This document shows, piece by piece, positions 1 to 5,563 of a DNA stretch of 6,323 bases (positions are counted from its first letter, which is position 1; the number at the start of each line of letters is the position of its first letter). The notes under the pieces are model-generated. The model saw only the letters and a list, made by a program, of their open reading frames with translations, had not been told where the DNA came from and did no database searches. Source of the DNA: an uncultured Clostridia bacterium (GTDB taxonomy: Bacteria; Bacillota; Clostridia; Oscillospirales; Oscillospiraceae); assembly GCA_946006895.1 (NCBI GenBank), contig CAMFZO010000092.1:1-6323 (forward strand), written 5' to 3'. The position numbers and the translations under genes were made by a program.

Positions 1-1715
1 CCCAGAAGCTGGTGCAGAACTCCCTGGAAAACGGCTATCTGGTCGGCTCCCGTGGCTCTGTCGGCTCGTCCCTGGTGGCCTTCATGTCCGGCATCACCGA
101 GGTCAACGCCCTGCCGGCGCACTACCGCTGCCCCAAGTGCAAGTACTGCTCCTTTGAGGTCCCGGAGGACATTAACTGCGGCGCGGACCTGCCCGACGCG
201 GTGTGTCCCCGGTGCGGTACGCCCCTGGACAAGGACGGCTTCAACATTCCTTTTGAAACGTTCCTGGGCTTCGGCGGCGACAAGGTGCCGGATATCGACC
301 TGAATTTCTCCGGCGAATACCAGTCCCGCGCCCACCAATTCTGTATCGAGATGTTTGGCGCCAGCCACGTGTTCCGCGCCGGGACCATCGGCACCGTGGC
401 GGAAAAGACCGCTTTCGGCTATGTGAAAAAATACCTGGCCGAGCGGAATATGACCGTCTCCCGCGCCGAGGAAAACCGCCTGGCGGCAGGCTGTGTGGAT
501 GTGCGCCGCACCACGGGCCAGCATCCCGGCGGCCTGGTGGTCATTCCCCAGGAGAACGAGATCTGGGACTTCTGCCCGGTCCAGCATCCGGCGGACGACG
601 TGCACACGGACATCATCACCACCCATTTTGAGTATCACTCCATGGAGGAAAACCTCCTGAAGCTGGATATGCTGGGCCACGATGACCCGACCATGATCCG
701 CATGATGGAGGATATTACACATATCAACGCCCAGAAGATCCCGCTGGACGACAAGGACACCATGTCCATTTTCACCTCCAGCAAGATCCTGGGCTATGAG
801 GACGACCCGATTTTGACCAAGGTCGGCTCCGTCGGCATCCCGGAATTTGGCACCGGCTTTACCCGCGGGATGCTGATGGACACGAAGCCGACCCAGTTCG
901 ACACCCTCATCCGGCTTTCCGGCTTCTCCCACGGCACGGACGTGTGGCTGGGCAATGCCAAGGATCTGATCCTCAGCGGCACCGCCACAGTCGGACAGGC
1001 CATCGGCTGCCGCGACGACATCATGCTCTATCTCATCAAGTGCGGTATGCCGGAAAAACGGGCCTTTAAGATCATGGAATCCGTCCGTAAGGGCAGGGGA
1101 CTGCCGGAGGGGGCGGAGGCGGAGATGCTGGCTGCAGGCGTGCCGGAATGGTATATCGGCTCCTGCAAAAAGATCCAGTACCTGTTCCCCAAGGCCCATG
1201 CGGCAGCCTATGTTATGATGGCCTTCCGTATTGCCTGGTTCAAGGTCCACGAGCCGTTGGCCTTTTACAGCGCCTATTTCTACCGCCGCAGCCAGAAGGA
1301 CGGCTTCGACGCGGTGATGATGACCCACGGCATCGACACGGTCAAGGCCCACATCAAGGCCATTTCCTCCAACCCGGACCGTACCGCCAAGGATGACGAC
1401 CTGCTGACCACCTTAGAGGTCTGCTACGAATTTTACCTGCGTGGCTTTGAGTTTGCCAACATGGATCTTTACGAATCCGATGCCATTAAGTTCCGTATCG
1501 TAGACAGCAAGCTCCTGCCGCCCTTTGTGTCGGTGTCCGGCCTGGGACTGACGGCGGCGCTGGATATCTGCGAGGGCAGAAAGGGCAAGCGCTTTGTCTC
1601 CATCGAGGAATTTGCCGCCGCCTGCCCCAAGGTCTCCAAGACCCATATTGAAAACCTGAAAGCTGCCGGTGCCTTTGGCGATCTGCCGGATACCAGCCAG
1701 ATCACCCTGTTTTGA
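1..1715 (+). CDS. polC: DNA polymerase III alpha subunit, PolC type (C-terminal part, 5' end outside window)
   Basis: This is the replicative polymerase of low-GC Gram-positive bacteria. The reading frame is open from base 3, so the GTG at 12 is an internal valine rather than a start. About 570 of the roughly 1,400-1,450 residues usual for PolC are present; the OB, proofreading exonuclease, PHP and first palm segments lie upstream. Counting the codon at 12 as residue 1, the visible motifs are: GSRGSVGSS (12-20); a Cys-rich zinc-binding segment (C40, C43, C46, C56, C65, C68); PDIDLNFSGEY (93-103) with two catalytic palm aspartates, D94 and D96; TTGQHPGG (167-174); FSHGTDVWLGNAKD (305-318); FPKAHAAAY (392-400); and a helix-hairpin-helix-like C-terminus (about 505-555). 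The protein ends in QITLF, matching the QxxLF beta-clamp binding tail of PolC (B. subtilis ends QLSLF, from memory). No frameshift or lost motif is seen. No intrinsic terminator is evident after the TGA. Confidence 0.97.
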   Translation, partial: QKLVQNSLENGYLVGSRGSVGSSLVAFMSGITEVNALPAHYRCPKCKYCSFEVPEDINCGADLPDAVCPRCGTPLDKDGFNIPFETFLGFGGDKVPDIDLNFSGEYQSRAHQFCIEMFGASHVFRAGTIGTVAEKTAFGYVKKYLAERNMTVSRAEENRLAAGCVDVRRTTGQHPGGLVVIPQENEIWDFCPVQHPADDVHTDIITTHFEYHSMEENLLKLDMLGHDDPTMIRMMEDITHINAQKIPLDDKDTMSIFTSSKILGYEDDPILTKVGSVGIPEFGTGFTRGMLMDTKPTQFDTLIRLSGFSHGTDVWLGNAKDLILSGTATVGQAIGCRDDIMLYLIKCGMPEKRAFKIMESVRKGRGLPEGAEAEMLAAGVPEWYIGSCKKIQYLFPKAHAAAYVMMAFRIAWFKVHEPLAFYSAYFYRRSQKDGFDAVMMTHGIDTVKAHIKAISSNPDRTAKDDDLLTTLEVCYEFYLRGFEFANMDLYESDAIKFRIVDSKLLPPFVSVSGLGLTAALDICEGRKGKRFVSIEEFAAACPKVSKTHIENLKAAGAFGDLPDTSQITLF

Positions 1716-1787
1716 CCGGGAATCAGAGCGAAATAGACAAAAATTGCGGGCGAATTTCGTGCAAAAAACAAAAGTGCGGCAAAGAAC

Positions 1788-1816
1788 TTGCAGCTTTCCA
1801 AAAGGTATGTTATACT
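1788..1816 (+). promoter_or_regulatory. Sigma-A-type promoter of udp (extended -10)
   Basis: A -35 box TTGCAG (1788-1793) is followed after exactly 17 bases by TATACT (1811-1816). TG at 1808-1809, one base before the -10 box, makes an extended -10. Transcription should start near 1823, giving a leader of about 28 bases. The ribosome binding site AAGGAG (1836-1841) lies 9 bases before the ATG at 1851. The spacer between polC and this promoter (1716-1787) is A-rich and shows no clear hairpin terminator, so read-through from polC is possible. Confidence 0.8.
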
Positions 1817-1850
1817 ATAAGATACCATATCGTAGAAGGAGTGTCTTATC

Positions 1851-2618
1851 ATGCAACAGCTTGAAAAACAGTTCCATATCCATTGCGTTGAGGGAGACGT
1901 GGGCCGTTACTGCATCCTGCCCGGCGATCCCGGCCGCTGCGAATCCATTGCCCAGCTCTTTGACAACCCCGTGCATGTGGCGCAAAACCGTGAGTATAAT
2001 ATCTACACCGGCACTCTGCTGGGCGAAAAGGTCAGTGTCTGCTCCACCGGTATCGGCGGCCCTTCCGCGTCCATTGCCATGGAAGAGCTGCACAACATCG
2101 GCGCGGACACCTTTATCCGTGTCGGCACCTGCGGCGGCATCAAGCTGGATGTTCAGTCCGGCGACATCGTCGTCGCTACCGGCGCTATCCGCTTTGAGCA
2201 TACCTCTATGGAATACGCGCCCATCGAATACCCCGCCGTTGCCAATCTGGATGTGACCATTGCTCTGCGCCAGGCAGCCGTCGCCATGGGCAAGAACACC
2301 CATGTAGGCGTCGTGCAGTGCAAGGACGCGTTCTACGGCCAGCACAGCCCGGCCAAAATGCCTGTTTCTTATGAGCTGCTCCAGAAGTGGGAGGCATGGA
2401 AGCGTCTGGGGGTTCTGGCTTCTGAGATGGAATCCGCCGCGCTGTTTGTCGTCGCCGACGCTCTGGGCTGCCGCTGCGGTTCCTGCTTCCATGTCATCTG
2501 GAACCAGGAGCGTGAGGCTGCCGGACTGGACCAGAACATGAGCGAGGATACCTCCGCCGCCGTTCGCGTGGGCGTGGAGGCCCTGAAGCTGCTCATTGCT
2601 GAGGATAAGAAACAGTAA
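1851..2618 (+). CDS. udp: Uridine phosphorylase-family nucleoside phosphorylase
   Basis: This 255-residue cytosolic enzyme belongs to the PNP/UDP phosphorylase superfamily (NP-I fold). Udp splits uridine with phosphate into uracil and ribose-1-phosphate for pyrimidine salvage. Length and order of motifs match E. coli Udp: phosphate-binding GDPGR (25-29), R47, CSTGIGGPS (64-72), IRVGT (89-93) with R90, and EMES (192-195), which normally contacts the ribose. The uracil-recognition loop is FYGQHSP (161-167). The glutamine is kept (Q164), but the arginine after it in E. coli (R168) is replaced by serine, and R223 in VIVNR corresponds to Q219 in VIWNQE. I recall this FYGQH variant from clostridial relatives, so it is probably a lineage form. 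The base specificity therefore remains somewhat open, and a broader or purine-type nucleoside substrate cannot be excluded. The gene has its own promoter (1788-1816) and a good ribosome binding site, so it is probably monocistronic. Confidence 0.88.
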   Translation: MQQLEKQFHIHCVEGDVGRYCILPGDPGRCESIAQLFDNPVHVAQNREYNIYTGTLLGEKVSVCSTGIGGPSASIAMEELHNIGADTFIRVGTCGGIKLDVQSGDIVVATGAIRFEHTSMEYAPIEYPAVANLDVTIALRQAAVAMGKNTHVGVVQCKDAFYGQHSPAKMPVSYELLQKWEAWKRLGVLASEMESAALFVVADALGCRCGSCFHVIWNQEREAAGLDQNMSEDTSAAVRVGVEALKLLIAEDKKQ

Positions 2619-2653
2619 GCGGAATTAAGAATTGCGCTTACTGTATACGCCAT

Positions 2654-2695
2654 GATTTGCGGTTGCCGCGCAGCGGTGAGCAAATCGGCGATTTG
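2654..2695 (+). repeat. Two mutually exclusive hairpins (shared GCAAATC segment)
   Basis: GATTTGC (2654-2660) pairs with GCAAATC (2680-2686). Inside it, TTGCCGC (2663-2669) pairs with GCGGTGA (2673-2679) using two G-U pairs, with a GCA loop. Together this gives 14 pairs with one 2-base bulge (2661-2662). The same CAAATC (2681-2686) can instead pair with GATTTG (2690-2695) over a 3-base loop, so the two structures cannot coexist. No T-run follows either hairpin, so neither is a standard intrinsic terminator. Confidence 0.5.
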
Positions 2696-2699
2696 GATT

Positions 2700-2741
2700 A
2701 TTATAGCAAACAACAAAATAATTTTTGTTGTTTGCTATAAT
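2700..2741. repeat. Perfect 19-bp inverted repeat with 4-base centre
   Basis: Bases 2700-2718 are exactly complementary to 2723-2741, around the centre TAAT (2719-2722). The arms are AT-rich (ATTATAGCAAACAACAAAA), and no T-run follows, so it is a poor intrinsic terminator. The distal end of each arm reads outward as TGCTATAAT, an extended -10 promoter box, one on each strand. Read as DNA, it is a symmetrical operator or divergent promoter. Read as RNA, it is a stable hairpin. Confidence 0.75.
2733..2741 (+). promoter_or_regulatory. Probable extended -10 promoter of the small membrane protein gene
   Basis: TATAAT (2736-2741) is a perfect consensus -10 box, preceded by TG plus one base (2733-2734). 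No good TTGACA-like -35 box is found 16-18 bases upstream, where the palindrome's A-rich arm lies, so promoter strength would depend on the extended -10. The start would be near 2748, about 47 bases before the ATG at 2795. The box is embedded in the right arm of the 2700-2741 palindrome, so any protein binding that palindrome would block it. Confidence 0.5.
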
Positions 2742-2778
2742 TCGGAACTTTTCAGGCATCGCCTCGTCAAAGAGGCAG

Positions 2779-2784
2779 AAAGGA
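2779..2784 (+). promoter_or_regulatory. Ribosome binding site that fixes the start at 2795
   Basis: AAAGGA (2779-2784) lies 10 bases before ATG 2795 but only 1 base before the in-frame GTG at 2786. This rules out the longer reading and gives a 112-residue product. Confidence 0.7.
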
Positions 2785-2794
2785 TGTGAGCAAT

Positions 2795-3133
2795 ATGGGT
2801 AAATATTGGTGGACGGTTTGGCTCAAGGTCGCGGTGCTGGCGGCTGTGCTGCTGGGGGCGTACCTGTATGTGAAGGACTATGTCACCGACATGTTTGAGC
2901 CATATTTGCTCGAAGAATCGGCGGTCACGGAGCCGACGGATGCCGACGGCGAACCGACGGACGAGACTGAGGAACCGAACATTGTCGAGAAGCTGGTGGG
3001 CAAGGTGGAGACGACCTTTGATGTCCGCATCAACTATGAGGATATGATCTTCGATTATGCCAACGGCTATGCAAAGCAGATGATGGAGGATTCTCAGGCG
3101 GAGCGTAACGCTATTGAAGCGCCGCTGTCCTGA
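2795..3133 (+). CDS. Small single-pass membrane protein of unknown function
   Basis: I do not recognise this 112-residue protein. It begins MGKYWWTVWLK and has one hydrophobic helix (about residues 8-26) with basic residues at K3, K11 and K27. A strongly acidic, Thr/Pro-containing linker follows (about 39-62, with EPT and TEEP patterns). A predicted soluble tail (63-112) includes FDVRINYEDMIFDYANGYAK, probably a short amphipathic helical segment. No lipobox or cysteine is present. Orientation is unclear; the short N-terminus and acidic tail would fit a signal anchor with the tail outside. The start at ATG 2795 is chosen over the in-frame GTG 2786 because of ribosome binding site spacing. It appears monocistronic, between the palindromic promoter region and a strong terminator at 3151-3180. 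Base composition and codon use resemble the neighbours. It is likely real, given its ribosome binding site, clean termination and sensible membrane topology. Confidence 0.75.
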   Translation: MGKYWWTVWLKVAVLAAVLLGAYLYVKDYVTDMFEPYLLEESAVTEPTDADGEPTDETEEPNIVEKLVGKVETTFDVRINYEDMIFDYANGYAKQMMEDSQAERNAIEAPLS

Positions 3134-3150
3134 ACGAAACAGAGAAAGAA

Positions 3151-3180
3151 AGGGTGCTGCCGCCGGGCAGCACCTTTTTT
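3151..3180 (+). terminator. Intrinsic (Rho-independent) terminator
   Basis: GGTGCTGCC (3153-3161) pairs perfectly with GGCAGCACC (3166-3174) around the loop GCCG, followed immediately by six T (3175-3180). The A/G run at 3141-3152 can pair with the T-run. It sits 18 bases after the stop of the small membrane protein gene and separates it from the PadR operon. Confidence 0.93.
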
Positions 3181-3279
3181 GCGCTTTTCTGCGGGGGTGC
3201 AAGGGCTGTCTGCGCTGTGCGGCGGTCATAAATGCTGACAAAGCCCCTGCTTTTGAAGTTTTTTATAAATAATTTTCTA

Positions 3280-3304
3280 ATATACATTGACAGGCGAGGT
3301 ATAT
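3280..3304. promoter_or_regulatory. Candidate PadR operator (ATATAC-N13-GTATAT)
   Basis: ATATAC (3280-3285) and GTATAT (3299-3304) form a perfect 6-base inverted repeat separated by 13 bases. It encloses the -35 box (3287-3292) of the promoter for the padR-like gene. PadR-family repressors commonly bind dyads of this scale in their own promoters, so autorepression is a reasonable inference; the exact site has not been shown. Confidence 0.45.
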
Positions 3305-3315
3305 CGTGGTATTAT
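3287..3315 (+). promoter_or_regulatory. Strong sigma-A-type promoter of the padR operon
   Basis: A consensus TTGACA (3287-3292), a 17-base spacer and TATTAT (3310-3315) are present. TG at 3307-3308, one base before the -10, makes it extended. An AT-rich UP-like tract precedes it (3259-3284). The start is predicted near 3322, leaving a leader of about 32 bases before ATG 3354. Because this promoter overlaps bases 3306-3315, an upstream GTG at 3306 cannot be the gene's start. Confidence 0.85.
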
Positions 3316-3353
3316 TCAAGCACACCAATGATTCCCTGATTGGAGGTGGGGCG

Positions 3354-3686
3354 ATGTCCATTACTGCGGACCTGCTGCGGGGGCATACCGAGACCATCAT
3401 TCTGGCTCAGCTCATGCACCGCGACAGCTACGGCTACGAGATCAACAAAGTCGTCCGGCAGATCTCCGATAACCGTTACGAATTAAAAGAAGCCACCCTC
3501 TATACGGCCTTTCGCCGTCTGGAGGAAGCCGGACACATTGAATCCTACTGGGGAGGGGAGGCCACCGGTGCGCGCCGCCGCTATTACCGCATCACACCCA
3601 GCGGACGCGCCACCTACCGTGAGCAGCTTGCCCTGTGGGAGGAGACCAAAACCATTCTCGAAAAACTGATCGAAACGGAGGCATGA
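3354..3686 (+). CDS. PadR family transcriptional regulator
   Basis: This is a 110-residue cytosolic winged-helix repressor of the short PadR type (a DNA-binding domain plus one C-terminal dimerisation helix). The early helix is TETIILAQLMHRDSYGYEI (12-30), matching the usual 'iLalL.....yGYei' pattern. The recognition helix region is LKEATLYTAFRRLEEAGHI (44-62). The basic wing is GARRRYYRITPSG (72-84), and the dimerisation helix is about 86-108. ATG 3354 is chosen because GGAGG (3342-3346) lies 7 bases upstream and the promoter -10 box rules out the longer GTG start at 3306. The stop overlaps an ATG of the next gene (ATGA, 3683-3686). It probably represses its own operon through the dyad at 3280-3304. 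The effector is unknown; other family members respond to phenolics, drugs or envelope stress. Confidence 0.93.
   Translation: MSITADLLRGHTETIILAQLMHRDSYGYEINKVVRQISDNRYELKEATLYTAFRRLEEAGHIESYWGGEATGARRRYYRITPSGRATYREQLALWEETKTILEKLIETEA
3677..3681 (+). promoter_or_regulatory. Ribosome binding site that fixes the start at 3689
   Basis: GGAGG (3677-3681) sits inside the end of the PadR-like gene. It is 7 bases from ATG 3689 but only 1 base from ATG 3683 (which overlaps the stop as ATGA), so 3689 is the better start. Both are in frame and differ by two residues. Confidence 0.65.
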
Positions 3687-3688
3687 AT

Positions 3689-4645
3689 ATGCGAAAAAAA
3701 CTGATTTCATATGTCAATGACCTGTTTGCGCAGGCGCCGAAAAGTCCGCAGGCACGGGATCTGCACGATGAGATCCTGCTCAACACCCTGGATCGCTTTG
3801 ATGAGGAAGTCGCGGCAGGACAGCCGGAGCAGGCGGCCTTTGACGCGGCGGTCGCGGGCATCGGAGATATTGACGAGCTTCTGGAGCCGCTGGGCGCCAA
3901 TAAGCCAGACGTGATCTTCCGCCGGGTCATTGCCATTGCCCTGTACGTCTGCTGCGTCATTCCTGTTATCCTCTCGGAAGCCTTTGGCGGCGTGGCGGAG
4001 ACGGTTGGCATCTGCCTGATGTTTGTGCTGGCTGCGTTGGCGACCTATTTGCTCCTCAGCGCCAATGTGACGGCCAAGACCAAAAAGAGAAAGCGTCTGC
4101 GCGCTCTGGGCATTGCCCTCTATGTTGTCTGCGTCACGCCCACCATCCTTTTTGATGGTCTTTTGGGCGGCAAGGCAGGAGAGGCTGTCGGCGCCAGCCT
4201 GATGTTCCTGATCGCGGCGGCTGCCACGGCGCTGGTGGTTTATTCCGCCCAAGGCACCCGGAAAAAGGCCCCGGCCCGGACTGCCGCAGTGCAGGAAGAA
4301 ACGGAGGGAAAAGCTTCCTCTAAGCTCAGCAGCGTCCTGGCTCCCATCTACTGGATCTGCGTGGTAGGCATCTTCTGCGCCCTCGGCGTTTTTTGGGGCT
4401 GGACCCTTGCCTGGCTGGTCTTTCCCATGGCCGGTGCGGTGGCCGATATTATCCGCGGCGCGGTTCTGATGTTCCAAAAGCAGTCCGGCGGCGCAAAAAA
4501 GCTGACCGTCGGCATATCCTGGGCTGTTATTACCGCCCTCTATCTAATACTTACCGTTTGCACCGGTGCATGGTATGCGACCTGGTTGCTGTTTCCCATG
4601 GGAGCGGCACTTGGCGGTGTGATCAACGGCATTTTTGAACTATAA
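3689..4645 (+). CDS. Multi-pass membrane protein with N-terminal HAAS/permease-prefix-type domain
   Basis: This 318-residue protein has a soluble helical N-terminal domain (1-70) followed by about eight membrane helices. The first domain has the pattern of the HAAS / 'permease prefix domain 1' / DUF1700-like families: KLISYVNDLF (4-13), RDLHDEILLNTLDRFDEEVAAG (23-44, written in part) and AVAGIGDIDELL (54-65). Such proteins are regularly encoded right after PadR-type repressors. The membrane part is built from repeats. Hairpin A (78-125, ALYVCCVIPVIL) is similar to hairpin B (138-187, ALYVVCVTPTIL). After a charged cytosolic linker (189-213), hairpin C (215-261, WTLAWLVFPMAGA) is similar to hairpin D (272-318, WYATWLLFPMGAA). 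The N-terminal domain is presumably cytosolic and may contact PadR or another partner. No catalytic or transport motif is seen, so its activity is unknown. It begins 2 bases after the PadR-like stop and is followed 14 bases later by the DUF4097-type gene. Confidence 0.82.
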   Translation: MRKKLISYVNDLFAQAPKSPQARDLHDEILLNTLDRFDEEVAAGQPEQAAFDAAVAGIGDIDELLEPLGANKPDVIFRRVIAIALYVCCVIPVILSEAFGGVAETVGICLMFVLAALATYLLLSANVTAKTKKRKRLRALGIALYVVCVTPTILFDGLLGGKAGEAVGASLMFLIAAAATALVVYSAQGTRKKAPARTAAVQEETEGKASSKLSSVLAPIYWICVVGIFCALGVFWGWTLAWLVFPMAGAVADIIRGAVLMFQKQSGGAKKLTVGISWAVITALYLILTVCTGAWYATWLLFPMGAALGGVINGIFEL

Positions 4646-4659
4646 AAAGGAGAATTGCG

Positions 4660-5559
4660 ATGAAACCTGTTGTTAAGATCATACTTTGCACACTTGTTGT
4701 CCTGCTGCTGGCAGGCGCTTTGGTCTGGGCCATCGGATTGGATGGCATTCCCGTGATCAGCCTCGGGGGCGGCAGTGACAAGAACTTTACTGTCTGCGAC
4801 GCCAGCGGTGAGTTGCGGCTGACGGAGGAGATCCGTGGGCTGGATATCGACTGGTCATCCGGCAATATTGAAATCAAGACTCATGACGGCAAAGACATTA
4901 TCGTCCGCGAAACTGCGCAGGACAACGAAAGCAACCGCCTGCGCTACCGGGTGGAAAACGGCACTCTGCACATCCGCGAACGAAAGAGTGGAATCGTTGT
5001 TTTCGGCATCAACAAAGGAAAGGATCTGGAGATCCTGCTGCCGGAGGGACAGTATGAACTATTTGAGCTGGATGTGGCCAGTGCTGAAATGTCCCTGCGC
5101 GACATACAGGCTGCCCGGCTGGACGTCGATTGTGCTTCCGGTGACCTGGAGGCCTGTCAATGTACCTTCAATGCCGTGGAGTTTGACAGTGCCAGCGGCA
5201 GTATCCGCATGGACGCGTCCAACGCCGGAAAATTTGAAATGGACACCGCCTCGGGCAGCGCGAATCTGAACGGGCAGGTGGACAGCATCAGTTTTGACAG
5301 CGCCAGCGGCGATCTGACGGTGGTATCCTCTGTGACGCCCCGGCAGATCGAGATGGACAGTGCCAGCGGCCGTGCGGACATCACCATTCCCGCCGATTCC
5401 CAGTTCATCGCCGAGCTGGACAGTGCCTCCGGCGGCCTGAATGTGGAGGGCTTCTCCGGCAACAGCAGGAAGGACAGCTATATCTGCGGCAACGGCAGCG
5501 CCGAATATGAATTCAGCACCGCCAGCGGTGACGTGACCATCCGCGCCATGAACGGCTGA
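4660..5559 (+). CDS. DUF4097-type membrane-anchored beta-repeat protein
   Basis: This is a 299-residue protein with one N-terminal hydrophobic helix (about 5-25) preceded by a lysine (signal anchor or uncleaved signal; no lipobox). The rest is probably extracytoplasmic. From residue 60 the sequence has the DUF4097 style: LDIDWSSGNIEI (61-72), then short beta strands separated by turns. An ASG-type turn recurs at VASAE (139-143), DCASG (157-161), DSASG (176-180), DTASG (195-199), DSASG (213-217), DSASG (233-237), DSASG (254-258) and STASG (286-290). Most are spaced 18-21 residues apart, as expected for a right-handed beta-helix or solenoid. Spacing widens to 32 before the last unit, where an insert (263-283) carries C276. 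Function in the family is not established; an adhesive or envelope-sensing role is inferred from location. AAAAGGAG (4645-4652) lies 7 bases before ATG 4660. The gene is third in the padR operon. Confidence 0.85.
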   Translation: MKPVVKIILCTLVVLLLAGALVWAIGLDGIPVISLGGGSDKNFTVCDASGELRLTEEIRGLDIDWSSGNIEIKTHDGKDIIVRETAQDNESNRLRYRVENGTLHIRERKSGIVVFGINKGKDLEILLPEGQYELFELDVASAEMSLRDIQAARLDVDCASGDLEACQCTFNAVEFDSASGSIRMDASNAGKFEMDTASGSANLNGQVDSISFDSASGDLTVVSSVTPRQIEMDSASGRADITIPADSQFIAELDSASGGLNVEGFSGNSRKDSYICGNGSAEYEFSTASGDVTIRAMNG

Positions 5560-5563
5560 GACC

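Larger units (their letters stand above)
2619..2794. other. Structured non-coding spacer between udp and the small membrane protein gene
   Basis: No credible gene lies in this stretch. It holds a short imperfect hairpin directly after the udp stop (2619-2637: GCG and AATT arms with CGC/AATT partners), a bulged hairpin and its competitor (2654-2695), and a perfect long inverted repeat (2700-2741). GAATTA at 2622-2627 and TAATTC at 2738-2743 are inverted copies of each other and bracket a segment of about 122 bases. The composition switches from GC-rich hairpin to AT-rich palindrome. It could be a small non-autonomous repeat, a udp 3' UTR, a 5' regulatory region of the next gene, or a mixture of these. 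Confidence 0.5.

Noticed and set aside
12..14. GTG at 12 as the start of the polymerase gene
   Set aside because: The frame is open to the window edge and the upstream codons (Q-K-L) continue the conserved PolC sequence, so this is an internal valine.
1815..2492. Reverse-strand open frame opposite udp
   Set aside because: Low-complexity Ala/Gly/Asp translation and full overlap with a confidently identified gene mark it as a shadow.
2700..2741. AT-rich palindrome as an intrinsic terminator for udp
   Set aside because: The stem has few G-C pairs and no T-run follows; the promoter-box ends point to another role.
2786..2788. GTG start giving a 115-residue small membrane protein
   Set aside because: The ribosome binding site ends 1 base before it; ATG 2795 has proper spacing.
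3199..3250. Second terminator: GCAAGGGCT pairing with AGCCCCTGC, then TTTT
   Set aside because: Long loop (over 30 bases), one mismatch, interrupted T-run, and an ideal terminator already lies just upstream.
3306..3353. GTG start giving a 126-residue PadR protein
   Set aside because: This region holds the -10 box and predicted transcription start of a near-consensus promoter, and GGAGG is placed for ATG 3354.
3635..3688. Upstream in-frame start for the HAAS-type membrane protein inside the PadR gene
   Set aside because: It would overlap PadR by about 50 bases without a ribosome binding site; GGAGG at 3677-3681 points to ATG 3689.
4660..4740. Lipoprotein signal in the DUF4097-type protein (Cys 10)
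   Set aside because: The cysteine is inside the hydrophobic core, without an L-A/S-G/A-C lipobox context.
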